The notes beneath the pieces were generated by a model. It saw only the letters and a list, made by a program, of their open reading frames with translations, made no database searches and was not told the DNA's origin. This document shows positions 1-9,692 of a DNA stretch of 64,000 bases, in pieces (position 1 is the first letter of the stretch; every line of letters starts with the position of its first letter). The DNA is from an uncultured Oscillospiraceae bacterium (lineage in GTDB: Bacteria; Bacillota; Clostridia; Oscillospirales; Acutalibacteraceae). The stretch is from the NCBI GenBank assembly GCA_900539165.1, contig UQAZ01000010.1, forward strand, positions 15,640 through 79,639, written 5' to 3'. The position numbers were made by a program, and so were the translations under genes.

Positions 1-1266
1 ACCTGCTGTTATGAGTACAGCGATATGAAAAAGGGAGAGCATAAGGAATGGGGAACCCGTGTATTTGATTATTCAAAGAATGAGGTTAAGTCGTTTCTTA
101 TTTCTTCTGCCGAGTATTGGATTGACGAATTTCACTTTGACGGAATTCGTGTTGATGCGGTTGCGTCTATGCTTTATCTTGATTATTGCAGAAAGGACGG
201 AGAATGGACGCCGAACAAAAACGGCGGCAGAGAAAATCTTGAAGCTGTTGAATTTTTTAAGCAGCTTAACTCTACCATTCTTTCAAATCACCCCGGCAGT
301 ATGATGATTGCCGAGGAAAGCACCGCTTGGCCTATGATTACCATGCCGCCTGACCAAGGAGGCTTGGGCTTTAACTTTAAGTGGAATATGGGTTGGATGA
401 ACGATATGCTTCGTTACACATCTATGGACCCGCTTTTCAGAAAGGGCAATCACAGCTGTATTACATTCAGCTTCTTCTATGCGTTTAGCGAAAACTTTAT
501 TTTGCCTATTTCGCACGATGAGGTTGTTCACGGAAAGGCAAGCTTGCTTAATAAAATGCCGGGCGAATATGATATGAAATTCGACGGAATGAGGCTGTTC
601 CTTGCATATATGATGGCTCATCCGGGCAAAAAGCTTCTCTTTATGGGAAGCGAGTTCGGTCAGTTTATCGAATGGAATTATAAGCAGGGACTTGATTGGC
701 TTTTGCTTGATTACGATAAGCACAGACAGCTTCAAGGCTTTACAAGAGAACTTAATAATTTCTACAAAAATCACAGCGAGCTTTGGGAAATTGATTATAG
801 CTGGGAGGGTTTCCAATGGATTTCGTCCGAGGATAACTGCAACAGCGTAATTGCATTCAGGAGAATTAACAGTAAGGGCGATGAAATAATTGCCGTGTTT
901 AATTGGACACCTAATAATTTTGATTCGTACAGAATCGGAGTGCCTGAAAAAGGCTCGTATAAGGTATTGCTTGATACCTCTTTGGAAAAATACGGAGGAA
1001 ATAAGAGCAAGAAGAATAACGCATTTAGGACTAAGGCTCACGCTATTCACGGCTATGAGCAATGTATAGATTTGAAGCTTCACGGTTTGTCTGCCGTATT
1101 CCTGCAAAAAACGGACTCGGCAAAAAAGGAAAAAACCCCTGTGTCTAAGCCTGACAAAAAGGCTGTCGCAGAGCCTGCACCCGTAAAGGAAAAGACAGCC
1201 GAAAAAAAGCCACTTGTAAAATCAAAGTCTAAGGGGACAACCAAGGTTGCCTCAAAGGGCAAATAA
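1..1266 (+). CDS. glgB: 1,4-alpha-glucan branching enzyme, C-terminal part (5' end outside window)
   Basis: GH13 branching enzyme that makes alpha-1,6 branches in glycogen. The reading frame is open from base 1, so the N-terminal CBM48 domain and the first part of the barrel lie upstream of the window. Visible GH13 motifs are [10 protein letters not shown] with the nucleophile Asp, IAEEST with the acid/base Glu, and [10 protein letters not shown] with the transition-state His-Asp. The C-terminal beta domain follows. After the normal end near LHGLSAVF there is an unusual tail of about 50 residues rich in Lys, Ala and Pro. First visible gene of a glgB-C-D-A operon, 20 bp before glgC. Confidence 0.95.
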   Translation, partial: TCCYEYSDMKKGEHKEWGTRVFDYSKNEVKSFLISSAEYWIDEFHFDGIRVDAVASMLYLDYCRKDGEWTPNKNGGRENLEAVEFFKQLNSTILSNHPGSMMIAEESTAWPMITMPPDQGGLGFNFKWNMGWMNDMLRYTSMDPLFRKGNHSCITFSFFYAFSENFILPISHDEVVHGKASLLNKMPGEYDMKFDGMRLFLAYMMAHPGKKLLFMGSEFGQFIEWNYKQGLDWLLLDYDKHRQLQGFTRELNNFYKNHSELWEIDYSWEGFQWISSEDNCNSVIAFRRINSKGDEIIAVFNWTPNNFDSYRIGVPEKGSYKVLLDTSLEKYGGNKSKKNNAFRTKAHAIHGYEQCIDLKLHGLSAVFLQKTDSAKKEKTPVSKPDKKAVAEPAPVKEKTAEKKPLVKSKSKGTTKVASKGK

Positions 1267-1286
1267 TAAATCGGAGGAAAACTAAT

Positions 1287-2492
1287 ATGTCAAAAACAGA
1301 AGTAGTTGCAATGCTCCTTGCCGGAGGTCAGGGCAGTCGCTTGGGCGTTCTGACAAAGAGTATAGCAAAACCCGCAGTTCCTTACGGCGGTAATTATCGT
1401 ATTATCGACTTTCCGCTTTCAAACTGCGTAAACAGCGGCATTTATACGGTTGGTGTGCTTACTCAGTATCAACCGCTTGTGCTTAATGATTATCTCGGCA
1501 ACGGTCATCCGTGGGATTTGGACAGACTTAACGGCGGCGTTCATGTTCTGTCACCGTATGAGGCAATCGGCGGAGCAGAGTGGTATAAGGGTACCGCTAA
1601 CGCTATTTATCAAAATATTGCATTTATCGAAAAGTACGACCCAAAATATGTAGTTGTTCTTTCAGGCGACCATATTTATAAAATGAATTACGCCAATATG
1701 ATTGACTTTCATAAAAAGAATAATGCCGATTGTACTATTGCGGTTCTTGAAGTACCGTGGGAGGAGGCTTCACGCTTCGGCATCCTTGCAACCGACGAGA
1801 ACGAAAAGATTTATGAGTTCGCAGAAAAGCCAAAAGAGCCAAAGTCAAATAAGGCTTCAATGGGCGTTTATGTTTTTTCTTGGGATAAGCTTAAAAAGTA
1901 TCTTATTGAGGACGAGGCTAATCCTGATTCTGCAAACGATTTCGGTAAAAACATTATTCCTAATATGCTTAACGATGGTCAGCGTATGTTCGCTTTCCCG
2001 TTCAAGGGTTATTGGAAGGATGTAGGTACTATTGATTCGCTGTGGGAGGCAAATTTGGATATTATTAATCCTAATGTTGACCTCGATTTGAGTGATAAGT
2101 CTTGGAGAATTTACAGCCGTACTCCCGATGCTCCTCCGCATTACATAGGCGAAAATGCAGTTGTTGAAAATTCATCAATCAGCGAGGGTTGTGATATTGA
2201 CGGTCTTGTTGATTATTCCGTTGTTTCCTCAGATGTTACGGTCGAGGAGGGTGCAGAGGTTCGCTTCTCCGTTATTATGCCGGGTGCAGTGATTAAAAAG
2301 GGCGCTAAGGTTTATTATTCAATCATTGCCGAAAATGCGGTGATTGAGGAGGACGCTCAGGTGGGCGAAATACCTGAGAATATGGAAAATTCGGCTGATT
2401 GGGGCGTTGCGGTCGTAGGCTCAAGCGCAACAATCACAAAGGGTAAAAAAATCCCTGCCAAGGAAATGATAGCATCGGGAGAGGAGGTATAA
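1287..2492 (+). CDS. glgC: Glucose-1-phosphate adenylyltransferase, catalytic subunit
   Basis: Makes ADP-glucose from glucose-1-phosphate and ATP, the committed step of glycogen synthesis. At 401 aa it is full length. The N-terminal nucleotidyltransferase domain has [17 protein letters not shown] and IIDFPLSNC. The glucose-1-P region reads FAEKPKEP, and [14 protein letters not shown] precedes a C-terminal left-handed beta-helix (about residues 280-370). The start follows an AGGAGG-like site (cggaggaaaac). It lies 2 bp before glgD. In Firmicutes GlgC and GlgD form a heteromer, and only this subunit keeps the GGxGxRL loop. Confidence 0.96.
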   Translation: MSKTEVVAMLLAGGQGSRLGVLTKSIAKPAVPYGGNYRIIDFPLSNCVNSGIYTVGVLTQYQPLVLNDYLGNGHPWDLDRLNGGVHVLSPYEAIGGAEWYKGTANAIYQNIAFIEKYDPKYVVVLSGDHIYKMNYANMIDFHKKNNADCTIAVLEVPWEEASRFGILATDENEKIYEFAEKPKEPKSNKASMGVYVFSWDKLKKYLIEDEANPDSANDFGKNIIPNMLNDGQRMFAFPFKGYWKDVGTIDSLWEANLDIINPNVDLDLSDKSWRIYSRTPDAPPHYIGENAVVENSSISEGCDIDGLVDYSVVSSDVTVEEGAEVRFSVIMPGAVIKKGAKVYYSIIAENAVIEEDAQVGEIPENMENSADWGVAVVGSSATITKGKKIPAKEMIASGEEV

Positions 2493-2494
2493 CT

Positions 2495-3616
2495 ATGAAC
2501 GGAAAAAATGTTCTCGGAATGATTTTTGCTAATATTCACGAGGAGGCTCTTGATACACTTACCAATAAAAGAACAATGGGTTCGGTTCCGTTTTGTTCGA
2601 GATACCGCCTCATAGACTTTCCGCTTTCAAATATGGTGGAAAGCTCAATCGCTAAGGTCGGAGTTGTAACTAACGCTAACTTTAATTCGCTTATGGACCA
2701 TGTCGGAACAGGTAAGCCGTGGGATTTGTCACGCAAAACCGACGGACTCTATATTCTCCCTCCGTACGCAATGAACAGCGTTACAATGTGGGGTAACAGG
2801 ATTGACGCTATATACGGCAATCTGGGATTTCTTAATAATTCAAATCAGGAATATGTCCTTATGACAGATTGCTACAATGTGATGAATATTGATTTTAACG
2901 CATTGTTTGATTTTCACGAAAACTCAAATGCCGACATTACGGTTGTGGGCGTAAAGTCAACCGTTCCTACCAATATTAAAAATGTTCTCATTTTTGACAA
3001 GGTTGAGGCAGACGGCAGAATTTCTCAGGCGTCTATTGACTCGACAGAGGGTGAGGCGTTCTATTCTACAAACATTGTTCTTATCAGAAAAACACTTCTT
3101 GAGGCTCTTGTGTCGGCTTCTCATTCAAAAAATGAGGTGTCCTTCCAGCGTAATGTTTTGCTTGAAAGCATTAAGACTAAGAATGTTTATGCCTTTGATG
3201 CAACAGATTGCTTTGTAGGCACTATTGACAGCATTAAGAGTTATTACGATATTTCTATGAGCTTGCTCAAGAGAGAGAATAAGAAAAGATTGTTCTGCTC
3301 CGACAGACCTGTTTATACTAAAGAAAGAGACGATATGCCTACCCTTTACGGTATGGATGCGGTTGTTAAAAATTCGCTCGTCGCTGACGGTTGTGAGATT
3401 AACGGAAGCGTTGAAAATTGTATTCTCTTTAAGGGTGCAAGGGTAGAAAAGGGCGCAGTTGTAAGAAATTCTATTCTTATGCAGGATACTGTTGTCGGAG
3501 AAAATTCAAAGATTAATTATATAATTGCAGATAAAAATTGTATCATCAAGGCTGATGTTGAGCTTTCGGGCGCAGCTAATTATCCTGTAAGCCTTGCCAA
3601 AAACACAAGAATTTAG
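2495..3616 (+). CDS. glgD: GlgD, regulatory-type subunit of glucose-1-phosphate adenylyltransferase
   Basis: GlgC paralogue (373 aa) that in Firmicutes pairs with GlgC and alters its activity. The fold is recognisable from YRLIDFPLSNMVES and GTGKPWDL. The catalytic GGxGxRL loop is replaced by FANIHEEALDTL, and the usual sugar-phosphate lysine region is not conserved, so it is probably not catalytic alone. The C-terminal beta-helix is kept (VKNSLVADGCEINGSVENC). It starts 2 bp after the glgC stop, with its ribosome site (gaggaggt) inside the glgC end, so translation is probably coupled. Confidence 0.94.
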   Translation: MNGKNVLGMIFANIHEEALDTLTNKRTMGSVPFCSRYRLIDFPLSNMVESSIAKVGVVTNANFNSLMDHVGTGKPWDLSRKTDGLYILPPYAMNSVTMWGNRIDAIYGNLGFLNNSNQEYVLMTDCYNVMNIDFNALFDFHENSNADITVVGVKSTVPTNIKNVLIFDKVEADGRISQASIDSTEGEAFYSTNIVLIRKTLLEALVSASHSKNEVSFQRNVLLESIKTKNVYAFDATDCFVGTIDSIKSYYDISMSLLKRENKKRLFCSDRPVYTKERDDMPTLYGMDAVVKNSLVADGCEINGSVENCILFKGARVEKGAVVRNSILMQDTVVGENSKINYIIADKNCIIKADVELSGAANYPVSLAKNTRI

Positions 3617-3628
3617 GAGGTATAGCAG

Positions 3629-5056
3629 ATGAAGGTTTTATATGTTGCCTCCGAAGCACTACCGTTTATGGCTTCGGGTGGCTTGGGAGATGTTGCAGGC
3701 TCACTGCCTGTTGCGCTTCGTAAGCGTCTTATAGGCTGTCGTGTTGTAATGCCGCTTTATGATTCCATTAAGCAGGAGTATAAGGACCAGATGAAATTTA
3801 TCACCTCTATTTCCGTTCCTGTTTCCTGGAGAAGGCAGTATTGCGGAATATTTGAGGCAAAATATAACGGCGTAATTTATTATTTTCTTGATAATCAGTA
3901 TTACTTTAAGCGTGACGGAATTTACGGTCATTATGATGATGCCGAGAGATTTGCTTTCTTTGCAAGAGCAGTGCTTGAGATTATTCCTCATATTGATTGG
4001 AAGCCGGATATTATTCATTGCAATGATTGGCAGTCGGCTCTTACTCCGCTTTACTATTCTTGCTATTATGCAAATCAGATGGGTTACGAGAATATAAAAA
4101 CCGTTTTCACTATTCATAATATTCAGTATCAGGGCAAGTATGGCGACGAGCTGCTTAATGATGTTTTGGGTATCGCACCTGAATATAATAATTTGATTAT
4201 GTATGACGGACTTGTAAACTTTATGAAAGCGGGTATCGAGTGTGCGAATAAGGTTACTACCGTTTCGCCTACCTATGCTAAGGAAATTCTTGACCCGTGG
4301 TACTCCTACGGACTTGACCCGATTCTTAATCAGCGTAGCTGGAAGCTTTGCGGTATATTAAACGGTATTGATACCGATAATTATAATCCTGCAACAGACA
4401 AGGCTATTGCTCAAAATTATGATGAGTCCGATTATAAAAAAGGCAAGGCAGCATGCAAAAAGGCACTTCAGGAGCAGATGGGACTTGCTGTAAGAGACGA
4501 TGTGCCGCTTATCGGTATTGTTTCTCGCCTTGTAGGACATAAAGGACTTGACCTCATTAAAGAGGTTATGGAAAAGAGCCTTTGGGAGAGAGATGTTCAG
4601 TATGTAGTTCTCGGCTCGGGCGAATGGCAGTATGAGACATTCTTTAGAGAACTCCACGATAAGTATCCCGATAAGGTAGGGGTAACTATCGGCTTTGTTC
4701 CGGAGCTTGCCCGTAAGATTTATGCAGGTGCTGATTTATTCCTTATGCCGAGTAAGAGCGAGCCTTGCGGTCTTTCTCAAATGGTTGCGTTGCGTTACGG
4801 CACACTTCCTATTGTCCGTGAAACAGGCGGATTAAAGGATAGTATCACCGACTGCGGCGATGGTCAGGGTAACGGATTTACATTTAAGACCTATAATGCG
4901 TATGATATGCTTGGAGCTATCTATCGTGGCGTTGAGGCTTATAATGATAAAAAGGGCTGGCAGGTGCTTGTTAAGCGTGTGCTTGAGTGCGATATGTCTT
5001 GGGGCAAATCTGCAAACGAATATATCAGAATGTATAAATCGTTGCTCAAAGACTGA
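3629..5056 (+). CDS. glgA: Glycogen synthase (ADP-glucose, GT5)
   Basis: Extends alpha-1,4-glucan from ADP-glucose. Full-length GT5 enzyme (475 aa) with two Rossmann domains. Visible motifs are ASGGLGDVAG near the N-terminus, HCNDWQSAL, FTIHNIQYQG, the linker ILNGIDTDNYNP, SRLVGHKGLDL, and PSKSEPCGLSQMVALRYGT with the conserved Glu. The Lys of the usual KTGGL loop (K15 in E. coli) is Ala here, as I recall for other clostridial GlgA proteins. Last gene of the glg operon, 12 bp after glgD (ribosome site ggaggt), and followed by a hairpin terminator. Confidence 0.95.
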   Translation: MKVLYVASEALPFMASGGLGDVAGSLPVALRKRLIGCRVVMPLYDSIKQEYKDQMKFITSISVPVSWRRQYCGIFEAKYNGVIYYFLDNQYYFKRDGIYGHYDDAERFAFFARAVLEIIPHIDWKPDIIHCNDWQSALTPLYYSCYYANQMGYENIKTVFTIHNIQYQGKYGDELLNDVLGIAPEYNNLIMYDGLVNFMKAGIECANKVTTVSPTYAKEILDPWYSYGLDPILNQRSWKLCGILNGIDTDNYNPATDKAIAQNYDESDYKKGKAACKKALQEQMGLAVRDDVPLIGIVSRLVGHKGLDLIKEVMEKSLWERDVQYVVLGSGEWQYETFFRELHDKYPDKVGVTIGFVPELARKIYAGADLFLMPSKSEPCGLSQMVALRYGTLPIVRETGGLKDSITDCGDGQGNGFTFKTYNAYDMLGAIYRGVEAYNDKKGWQVLVKRVLECDMSWGKSANEYIRMYKSLLKD

Positions 5057-5076
5057 ATTTAATATGTAGATAAAAC

Positions 5077-5123
5077 AAAAATCGGCGAAGAGCGTTTGAC
5101 TCTCCGTCGATTTTCTGTTTTTG
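5077..5123. terminator. Bidirectional intrinsic terminator between glgA and the ABC operon
   Basis: An inverted repeat (aaaatcggcgaagag with ctctccgtcgatttt) around a short loop, with T-runs on both sides. It can end glgA transcripts on + and the converging ABC operon on -. Confidence 0.85.
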
Positions 5124-5130
5124 AAAGGAG

Positions 5131-5787
5131 TTAATTAAACCTATGAAATCTTTTATTTAACATCAATCCGCCAAAGGTAAATACCGTACCCAATATGATT
5201 TGAGGAATGGTGTTGCTTGTGATTTGTTCTGCCTCAAACGGTGTAAGATTCATATACAGTATAAAGTTGTCCGGACTTTTGCTGAACAAAAACGCAATAA
5301 TCGTATATATTATCAGCGTCATCAGCGAAAGGGAAGTTGACTTTGTTAAGAACACAAGTAAATATGTTGCTCCGAAATAAAGAAAGCAAATTCCCAACAG
5401 CCTTATCAGCTCTAAAAGCATAGCTTGTGTAAAGTATATGTAAATGCCGAAATGAATTGCTACCGTCAGAAAAAACAGTACAAACGGAATTAAAAAGTCA
5501 AGGAGTTTTATTTTGTTATTCCCGATATACAATAGCTCGTTGCCCTTGCCCTCGACATTTTCTTTGAGTATAAACAAGCCCCACATTATTGACGAAACAG
5601 GTATAATCAGCATACCCAGCATTATTATGTATGACAGGTATTCGTCGGGATGTTTTCTCGATAACATATAGCTTGCCAAAGGCAAAAGCAAATGCACAAA
5701 GATTAACGGGGCAATGAGCAAAAGCCTTAATGACTTCAGCTCAAAGCCGATTCTCTTACAAAGAGCTTTCAAGGTTGTGTATCGCAT
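5131..5787 (-). CDS. ABC transporter membrane protein (unassigned permease-like)
   Basis: About 218 aa with six hydrophobic segments and little soluble sequence. It begins inside the 3' end of the preceding ATPase gene; the ATG at 5787 gives a 32-bp overlap, and a TTG at 5772 is an alternative. It is probably a membrane partner of that ATPase, by operon position and hydrophobicity. I recognise no specific family. It ends at the shared terminator. Confidence 0.7.
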   Translation of the reverse strand: MRYTTLKALCKRIGFELKSLRLLLIAPLIFVHLLLPLASYMLSRKHPDEYLSYIIMLGMLIIPVSSIMWGLFILKENVEGKGNELLYIGNNKIKLLDFLIPFVLFFLTVAIHFGIYIYFTQAMLLELIRLLGICFLYFGATYLLVFLTKSTSLSLMTLIIYTIIAFLFSKSPDNFILYMNLTPFEAEQITSNTIPQIILGTVFTFGGLMLNKRFHRFN

Positions 5788-6613
5788 AAATATATGCGTC
5801 CTCAACGGTCGGCTTAGGCTGTGCGTAGTCAAGCTTGGTGTTTGACAGTATGCGGGAATAATTCAAACCGTCATTCAAGAAATTCTTTTCTAAGTGATAG
5901 CCTGTTTTTACATTGATAAGCTCATCCTCGGGGAGAATGTAAACCTTGTCCTTAGCCATATTTGCAATTTTCTGAGTAGCGTCGTTCATCAGGATTTTTC
6001 CCGACTTCATTATGATGATTTTGTTGCAGAGTGTTTCTACATCCTCAACGATATGGGTGGAAATCAGAACCGTCTTGTTTTTTGAAAATTGTGCTATTGA
6101 GGTTTTCAGTCTCAATCTTTCCTCGGGGTCAAGTCCAACCGTCGGCTCGTCTAAAATGATGATTTTTGGGTCTCCCATAAATGCCTGTGCAAGTCCCAAA
6201 CGCCTTACCATACCGCCCGAAAGGTCGGAGCATTTTTTGTTTATTTCATCGGATAGATTTACTATTTTCAACACTCTTTCAATGTTCTGCTCAATATCGT
6301 TCTTTTCTATGCCTTTCAGAGAAGCGAACATTTCAAGTACCTCTTTTACGGTAAGCTCCTTGAAAAGTCCGAAGTTTTGGGGTAAATATCCGATTGATGC
6401 ATAGTATTCTTTGCACACGGTTGCGTCGGTGCCGTTATATGTTATTTCGCCTTTTTTGATTGGATAAAGTCCTGTTATTTTTCTTATGAGGGTTGTTTTT
6501 CCCGAGCCGTTCGGTCCGAGAAGTCCGTATATGCCCTCATCTAATTCCATACTTATGTTGTTAAGTACCGACTTTTTGCCAAAACTTTTTGATACATTTT
6601 TTATCTCTAACAC
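5756..6613 (-). CDS. ABC transporter ATP-binding protein
   Basis: 285-aa nucleotide-binding subunit of the ABC-2/multidrug-export type. Walker A is GPNGSGKTT, the Q-loop is in GYLPQNFGLF, the signature is LSGGMVRRLG, Walker B is IIILDEPTVGLDP, and the H-loop is in STHIVEDVE. The roughly 60 residues after the ATPase core are the usual variable tail. It starts 17 bp after the large permease gene and overlaps the small membrane gene, so the three form one operon. Substrate unknown. Confidence 0.93.
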   Translation of the reverse strand: MLEIKNVSKSFGKKSVLNNISMELDEGIYGLLGPNGSGKTTLIRKITGLYPIKKGEITYNGTDATVCKEYYASIGYLPQNFGLFKELTVKEVLEMFASLKGIEKNDIEQNIERVLKIVNLSDEINKKCSDLSGGMVRRLGLAQAFMGDPKIIILDEPTVGLDPEERLRLKTSIAQFSKNKTVLISTHIVEDVETLCNKIIIMKSGKILMNDATQKIANMAKDKVYILPEDELINVKTGYHLEKNFLNDGLNYSRILSNTKLDYAQPKPTVEDAYIYAIHNLESSL

Positions 6614-6630
6614 CAGTATTGCCTCCTTTA

Positions 6631-8619
6631 TTAATAAGGTGCGGTAAGTTCATCAGCGTGGTCTTCGCCGACATTTCTTGCAAGGTCTAAAGCACTTTTG
6701 CACCCTGATGTATTCATTGCATTTCTGAACTTTGACATGAATGATTCATCATCCTTGTACTGAATTATTTTCTTTGCAAGGACTGTGTTCAGGTCATCGC
6801 TGTCGTCCGGTAATGTGCTTGGGTCCTGTTGAGTGAGCTTGTACAGCTCGCTGTCCTTGTCGTAATATTTAAGGAATGCAAAGTAGTAATCGTTCTTGAT
6901 TTTCGGATCGCCTTTTTCCTCAAAAAATTTCTCTTGCTGATCATAGTATATTGTCGGAATGTTTGGGGCTAAGACTTGGTCAGAGGCTGTAAAAATACGG
7001 TCGTCTGCGGAACTTCCTAAGCCGCTTGTCAATATTACAGTCTTGCCTTTGTACTTAGGCTTTGCGTCAATCAGCATTTTCAGCTGAGTTTCATAATCCT
7101 TAACGCCGTCAATATCATATGGATTTTCATAGTACGGATATATCATACGAATGCCGTCTGTGTTAATTTCCTTGTAGAAACCGCTTAATAATGTTAAGCT
7201 GTCCGATGTACCCTCAAAGGTGTTCTTTCCCGTGCTTTCAAGATTTGAAAACATCTTTTTGCCGCAGTCAACCTTTACGCTCATAGGTACGCTTGTACTT
7301 AGCTTTGTGCGTATGCTTCCCTGGTCTGCAACGGAATATACATATCTGAAACCGTTAATCGGATAGTATGCAAAGCCGCCAAGCAGTTCGCAGCTCTGCG
7401 AATTGCTGTAAAATACCTGACTGAAACCCTTGTACTTAAAGTTGAATGACTCGGTCGGTGCATCTGTGTGTATTGTTATGTAGTCACCGTCTCTGTCGTA
7501 TTTCAATTTCTCGCCGTTTGAGTTTGTAACGCTTTTCAATTTGTAGCCATAGTACAGGGTGAAATGATATTCCGTCAGATTCGGGTTGTCAACCTTAACG
7601 GTGACATCTCCGCTAAGCAAATTTTTGATTTTGAAATTCATATCGTAGCTCGTGATTTCAAAATTCGGCTCTTCGTTCTTTTGGATTACAAAGTTTTCGG
7701 GGTCTTGGAATACATAATGTTCGCTGTCGGAACCGAGGGAATTGGTGTCGAGTGAAATTGAAGAGTAGGGCATAAGAGTGCCTGCACCCGATAGTACAAA
7801 TACGGTAAGGCATATAGTTGCCGCTATTTGCTTTGCTCGCTTTATTCTGAATGAAAATACCGTAAACATTGCGATAATCGCAAATAAACTTATCCAAAAT
7901 ATAATTATGCTCAGCGATTTGATATTTGCGTTTATGCCGGAGGCAGCGGTCTCATATGATGTGTTTTTGAAAATTTCAAATATTCTCCACAGCGGATATA
8001 TACTCTCGTCGGATCTGTTGTATATCTCTCCGGTTAAACGGCTTGTCATCGTGGAAAAGACAAACGAACAGATTATTAAAATAAGGTATGCCGCAGCCGT
8101 CTTTTTTATCGTCGAGCATAAAAGACCGATCAGTATGGCTATAATATTCGCTAAGAAGAAATATAAAATTGATATTTTTGCACTGTATAAAAAGTAAGCA
8201 CCGTCTGCGTTAGGGTCTTTGAACGAAAATATTATCGACAATAAAAATGAGACAGCGCAGGTAATTAACGCAAGGGTGAGCATAACAGAAAATTGATTAA
8301 GAATAAATCCGTTTTTGCCCGTAGCCGTTACGCTCGCACATTCCAGAAATTCGTTTTTTCTCGCCTGTGAAAAATAGTAGTGCGATGTGAATAAAAACAT
8401 TATAAATATTATTGCGGCGAATTTTATGTTCGCTTCGGTAAAACCGGCAGCTCTTATGATTTTTACATCACTCAGTACAAAAAGTCGCCCGGGAACCATT
8501 GTATTAAAGAACATTCTGTATAAGCTCGTCAAGAACATAGAGGCATTTACCGCTATGTATATGATTATACAGAACTTTGTCCGTACGAACTCCAAGAAGT
8601 TCAGCTTAAATGTTTTCAT
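6631..8619 (-). CDS. ABC-2-type permease fused to an extracytoplasmic M1-peptidase-like domain
   Basis: 662 aa from the ATG at 8619, which has a good ribosome site (aaggagaaaaaac). The N-terminal half has about seven hydrophobic helices, beginning FCIIIYIAVNASMFLTS and ending IAATICLTVFVLSGAG. From about residue 310 a soluble part begins whose beta-rich stretch (FKIKNLLSGDVTVKV, then KLKSVTNSNGEKLKYDRDGDYITI) resembles the N-terminal domain of M1 aminopeptidases. No HExxH zinc motif occurs anywhere, so if the relation is right the domain is not a peptidase. First gene of the ABC operon. Fused ABC-2/M1-like proteins are known in other bacteria; the role here is not known. Confidence 0.65.
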   Translation of the reverse strand: MKTFKLNFLEFVRTKFCIIIYIAVNASMFLTSLYRMFFNTMVPGRLFVLSDVKIIRAAGFTEANIKFAAIIFIMFLFTSHYYFSQARKNEFLECASVTATGKNGFILNQFSVMLTLALITCAVSFLLSIIFSFKDPNADGAYFLYSAKISILYFFLANIIAILIGLLCSTIKKTAAAYLILIICSFVFSTMTSRLTGEIYNRSDESIYPLWRIFEIFKNTSYETAASGINANIKSLSIIIFWISLFAIIAMFTVFSFRIKRAKQIAATICLTVFVLSGAGTLMPYSSISLDTNSLGSDSEHYVFQDPENFVIQKNEEPNFEITSYDMNFKIKNLLSGDVTVKVDNPNLTEYHFTLYYGYKLKSVTNSNGEKLKYDRDGDYITIHTDAPTESFNFKYKGFSQVFYSNSQSCELLGGFAYYPINGFRYVYSVADQGSIRTKLSTSVPMSVKVDCGKKMFSNLESTGKNTFEGTSDSLTLLSGFYKEINTDGIRMIYPYYENPYDIDGVKDYETQLKMLIDAKPKYKGKTVILTSGLGSSADDRIFTASDQVLAPNIPTIYYDQQEKFFEEKGDPKIKNDYYFAFLKYYDKDSELYKLTQQDPSTLPDDSDDLNTVLAKKIIQYKDDESFMSKFRNAMNTSGCKSALDLARNVGEDHADELTAPY

Positions 8620-8689
8620 TGTTTTTTCTCCTTGATTTTTGTGTTTTTGTTGAATTTTGTGGCATTTTGCATAAAAATATTTCATTTAT

Positions 8690-8718
8690 ACATTATCATA
8701 TTGTTTAAGTTTTGTAAA
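8690..8718 (-). promoter_or_regulatory. Candidate promoter of the ABC operon
   Basis: On the minus strand TTTACA, 17 bp, then TAATGT, about 70 bp upstream of the permease start. The -10 match is weak, so this is tentative. Confidence 0.3.
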
Positions 8719-8750
8719 TAGAAATTATTGTATTGTTATTAAAGTCTTGC

Positions 8751-8860
8751 AGCCTCCCTTGATAATGGAGGCGTTAGATTTATTCGTTGCGGAAAGCAGT
8801 TCCTTATAGGATCCCTTATCAAGGGAACCGGCAGCCGTTAGGCTGACTGAGGGATTTACC
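8751..8860. repeat. Degenerate intergenic repeat with three small hairpins
   Basis: The gap 8620-9046 holds no gene. Within it lie three consecutive hairpins: CCTCC/GGAGG (8753-8771), TCCCTT-ATC-AAGGGA (8812-8826) and CAGCC-GTTA-GGCTG (8832-8845). This pattern of CCTCCCTT/AAGGGAGG and CAGCC/GGCTG arms resembles short dispersed palindromic elements common in gut Firmicutes. I see one copy in this window. The remaining stretch 8861-9012 has no recognised feature. Confidence 0.5.
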
Positions 8861-9012
8861 TAACACATTGATGTTTCTTGACTCTGACATAGGCAGTCTT
8901 GTTCCTGTTTTACTGCTTGTCCAAGTTTTAACGGTTTCATAGCCGTTGTTTTTTTCGCCTCCCTTCATTACTCTATATCCCTAAAAGAGTGCATTTTGTG
9001 ACAAAAAAATAA

Positions 9013-9037
9013 AAAAAGCCGAAATTTCGGCTTTTTC
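9013..9037 (-). terminator. Terminator of the sigma/anti-sigma operon
   Basis: A perfect inverted repeat (aaaaagccgaaa / tttcggctttt), followed on the minus strand by a long T-rich run, 10 bp after the last gene. Confidence 0.85.
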
Positions 9038-9046
9038 AACAAATAA

Positions 9047-9679
9047 CTACTTTGCGTTTTGTAAGATTTCCACAAGTTCATTCTCGCTAATATTTCCTGA
9101 AATAATATAGATATACTCCCCGTCATTATATAAGTAGTCCTTTATGTTATTTTCTGAACGCCATAAAATTACATCTCTTCCGTTTACTTTCACAGTTTCG
9201 TTAGTTGTTCTTTCGGTGTCATAAGTGATGTTTGCATTTAGTATCCATTTATCAACTATAAAGAATTCGTTGCCTTTTTCATATTTGTAGGTGAAAGCAT
9301 TAATACTTGTAGATTTTTCGGTTAGTTCAAATCCCTCGGGTATGTAATTTACATTAAGCGACTTAACATTTTTGCCTTCTGATTCTTCCGTAATATTATA
9401 AGTTGCACAGCCTTTTCCTTTTGACATTTTATATCTACTTGCCAAAGGCTTTGCTGTTACAAAAACGGTTATTGCAAGAGATAGTATAATTGCTGCAATG
9501 AGTATGAATTTAAGCGTTTTCTTTGACAACTTCGGCTTGTATTTAATTAAACTGTCGCTGAGCAGGGGCTTCATTTTTTCGTTATGTTTTTTGCTGAAGA
9601 TATGCTCGGGTATTTCTTTTTCAAAAGTATCTACCCATCTTTCGCACGAAAGCAAGCAAGCGGTTTCTAAATTATTCAT
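9047..9679 (-). CDS. DUF4367-type anti-sigma-like membrane protein, copy A
   Basis: 210 aa with a cytoplasmic N-terminus (about 1-55), one transmembrane helix (FILIAAIILSLAITVFVTA, about 57-75) and an outer domain that ends in a DUF4367-like pattern (YIYIISGNISENELVEIL). The gene follows the sigma factor by 13 bp. The layout suggests an anti-sigma factor holding the sigma at the membrane, but no zinc-type anti-sigma motif is visible, so that role is inferred. The first 80 or so codons are nearly identical to copy B (10347-10982), while the outer domains differ strongly. Confidence 0.75.
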   Translation of the reverse strand: MNNLETACLLSCERWVDTFEKEIPEHIFSKKHNEKMKPLLSDSLIKYKPKLSKKTLKFILIAAIILSLAITVFVTAKPLASRYKMSKGKGCATYNITEESEGKNVKSLNVNYIPEGFELTEKSTSINAFTYKYEKGNEFFIVDKWILNANITYDTERTTNETVKVNGRDVILWRSENNIKDYLYNDGEYIYIISGNISENELVEILQNAK

Positions 9680-9692
9680 CTTATTGTTTCTC

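Noticed and set aside
283..1107. Long open frame on the minus strand inside glgB
   Set aside because: Antisense to a strongly conserved enzyme, no ribosome site and no recognisable domain.
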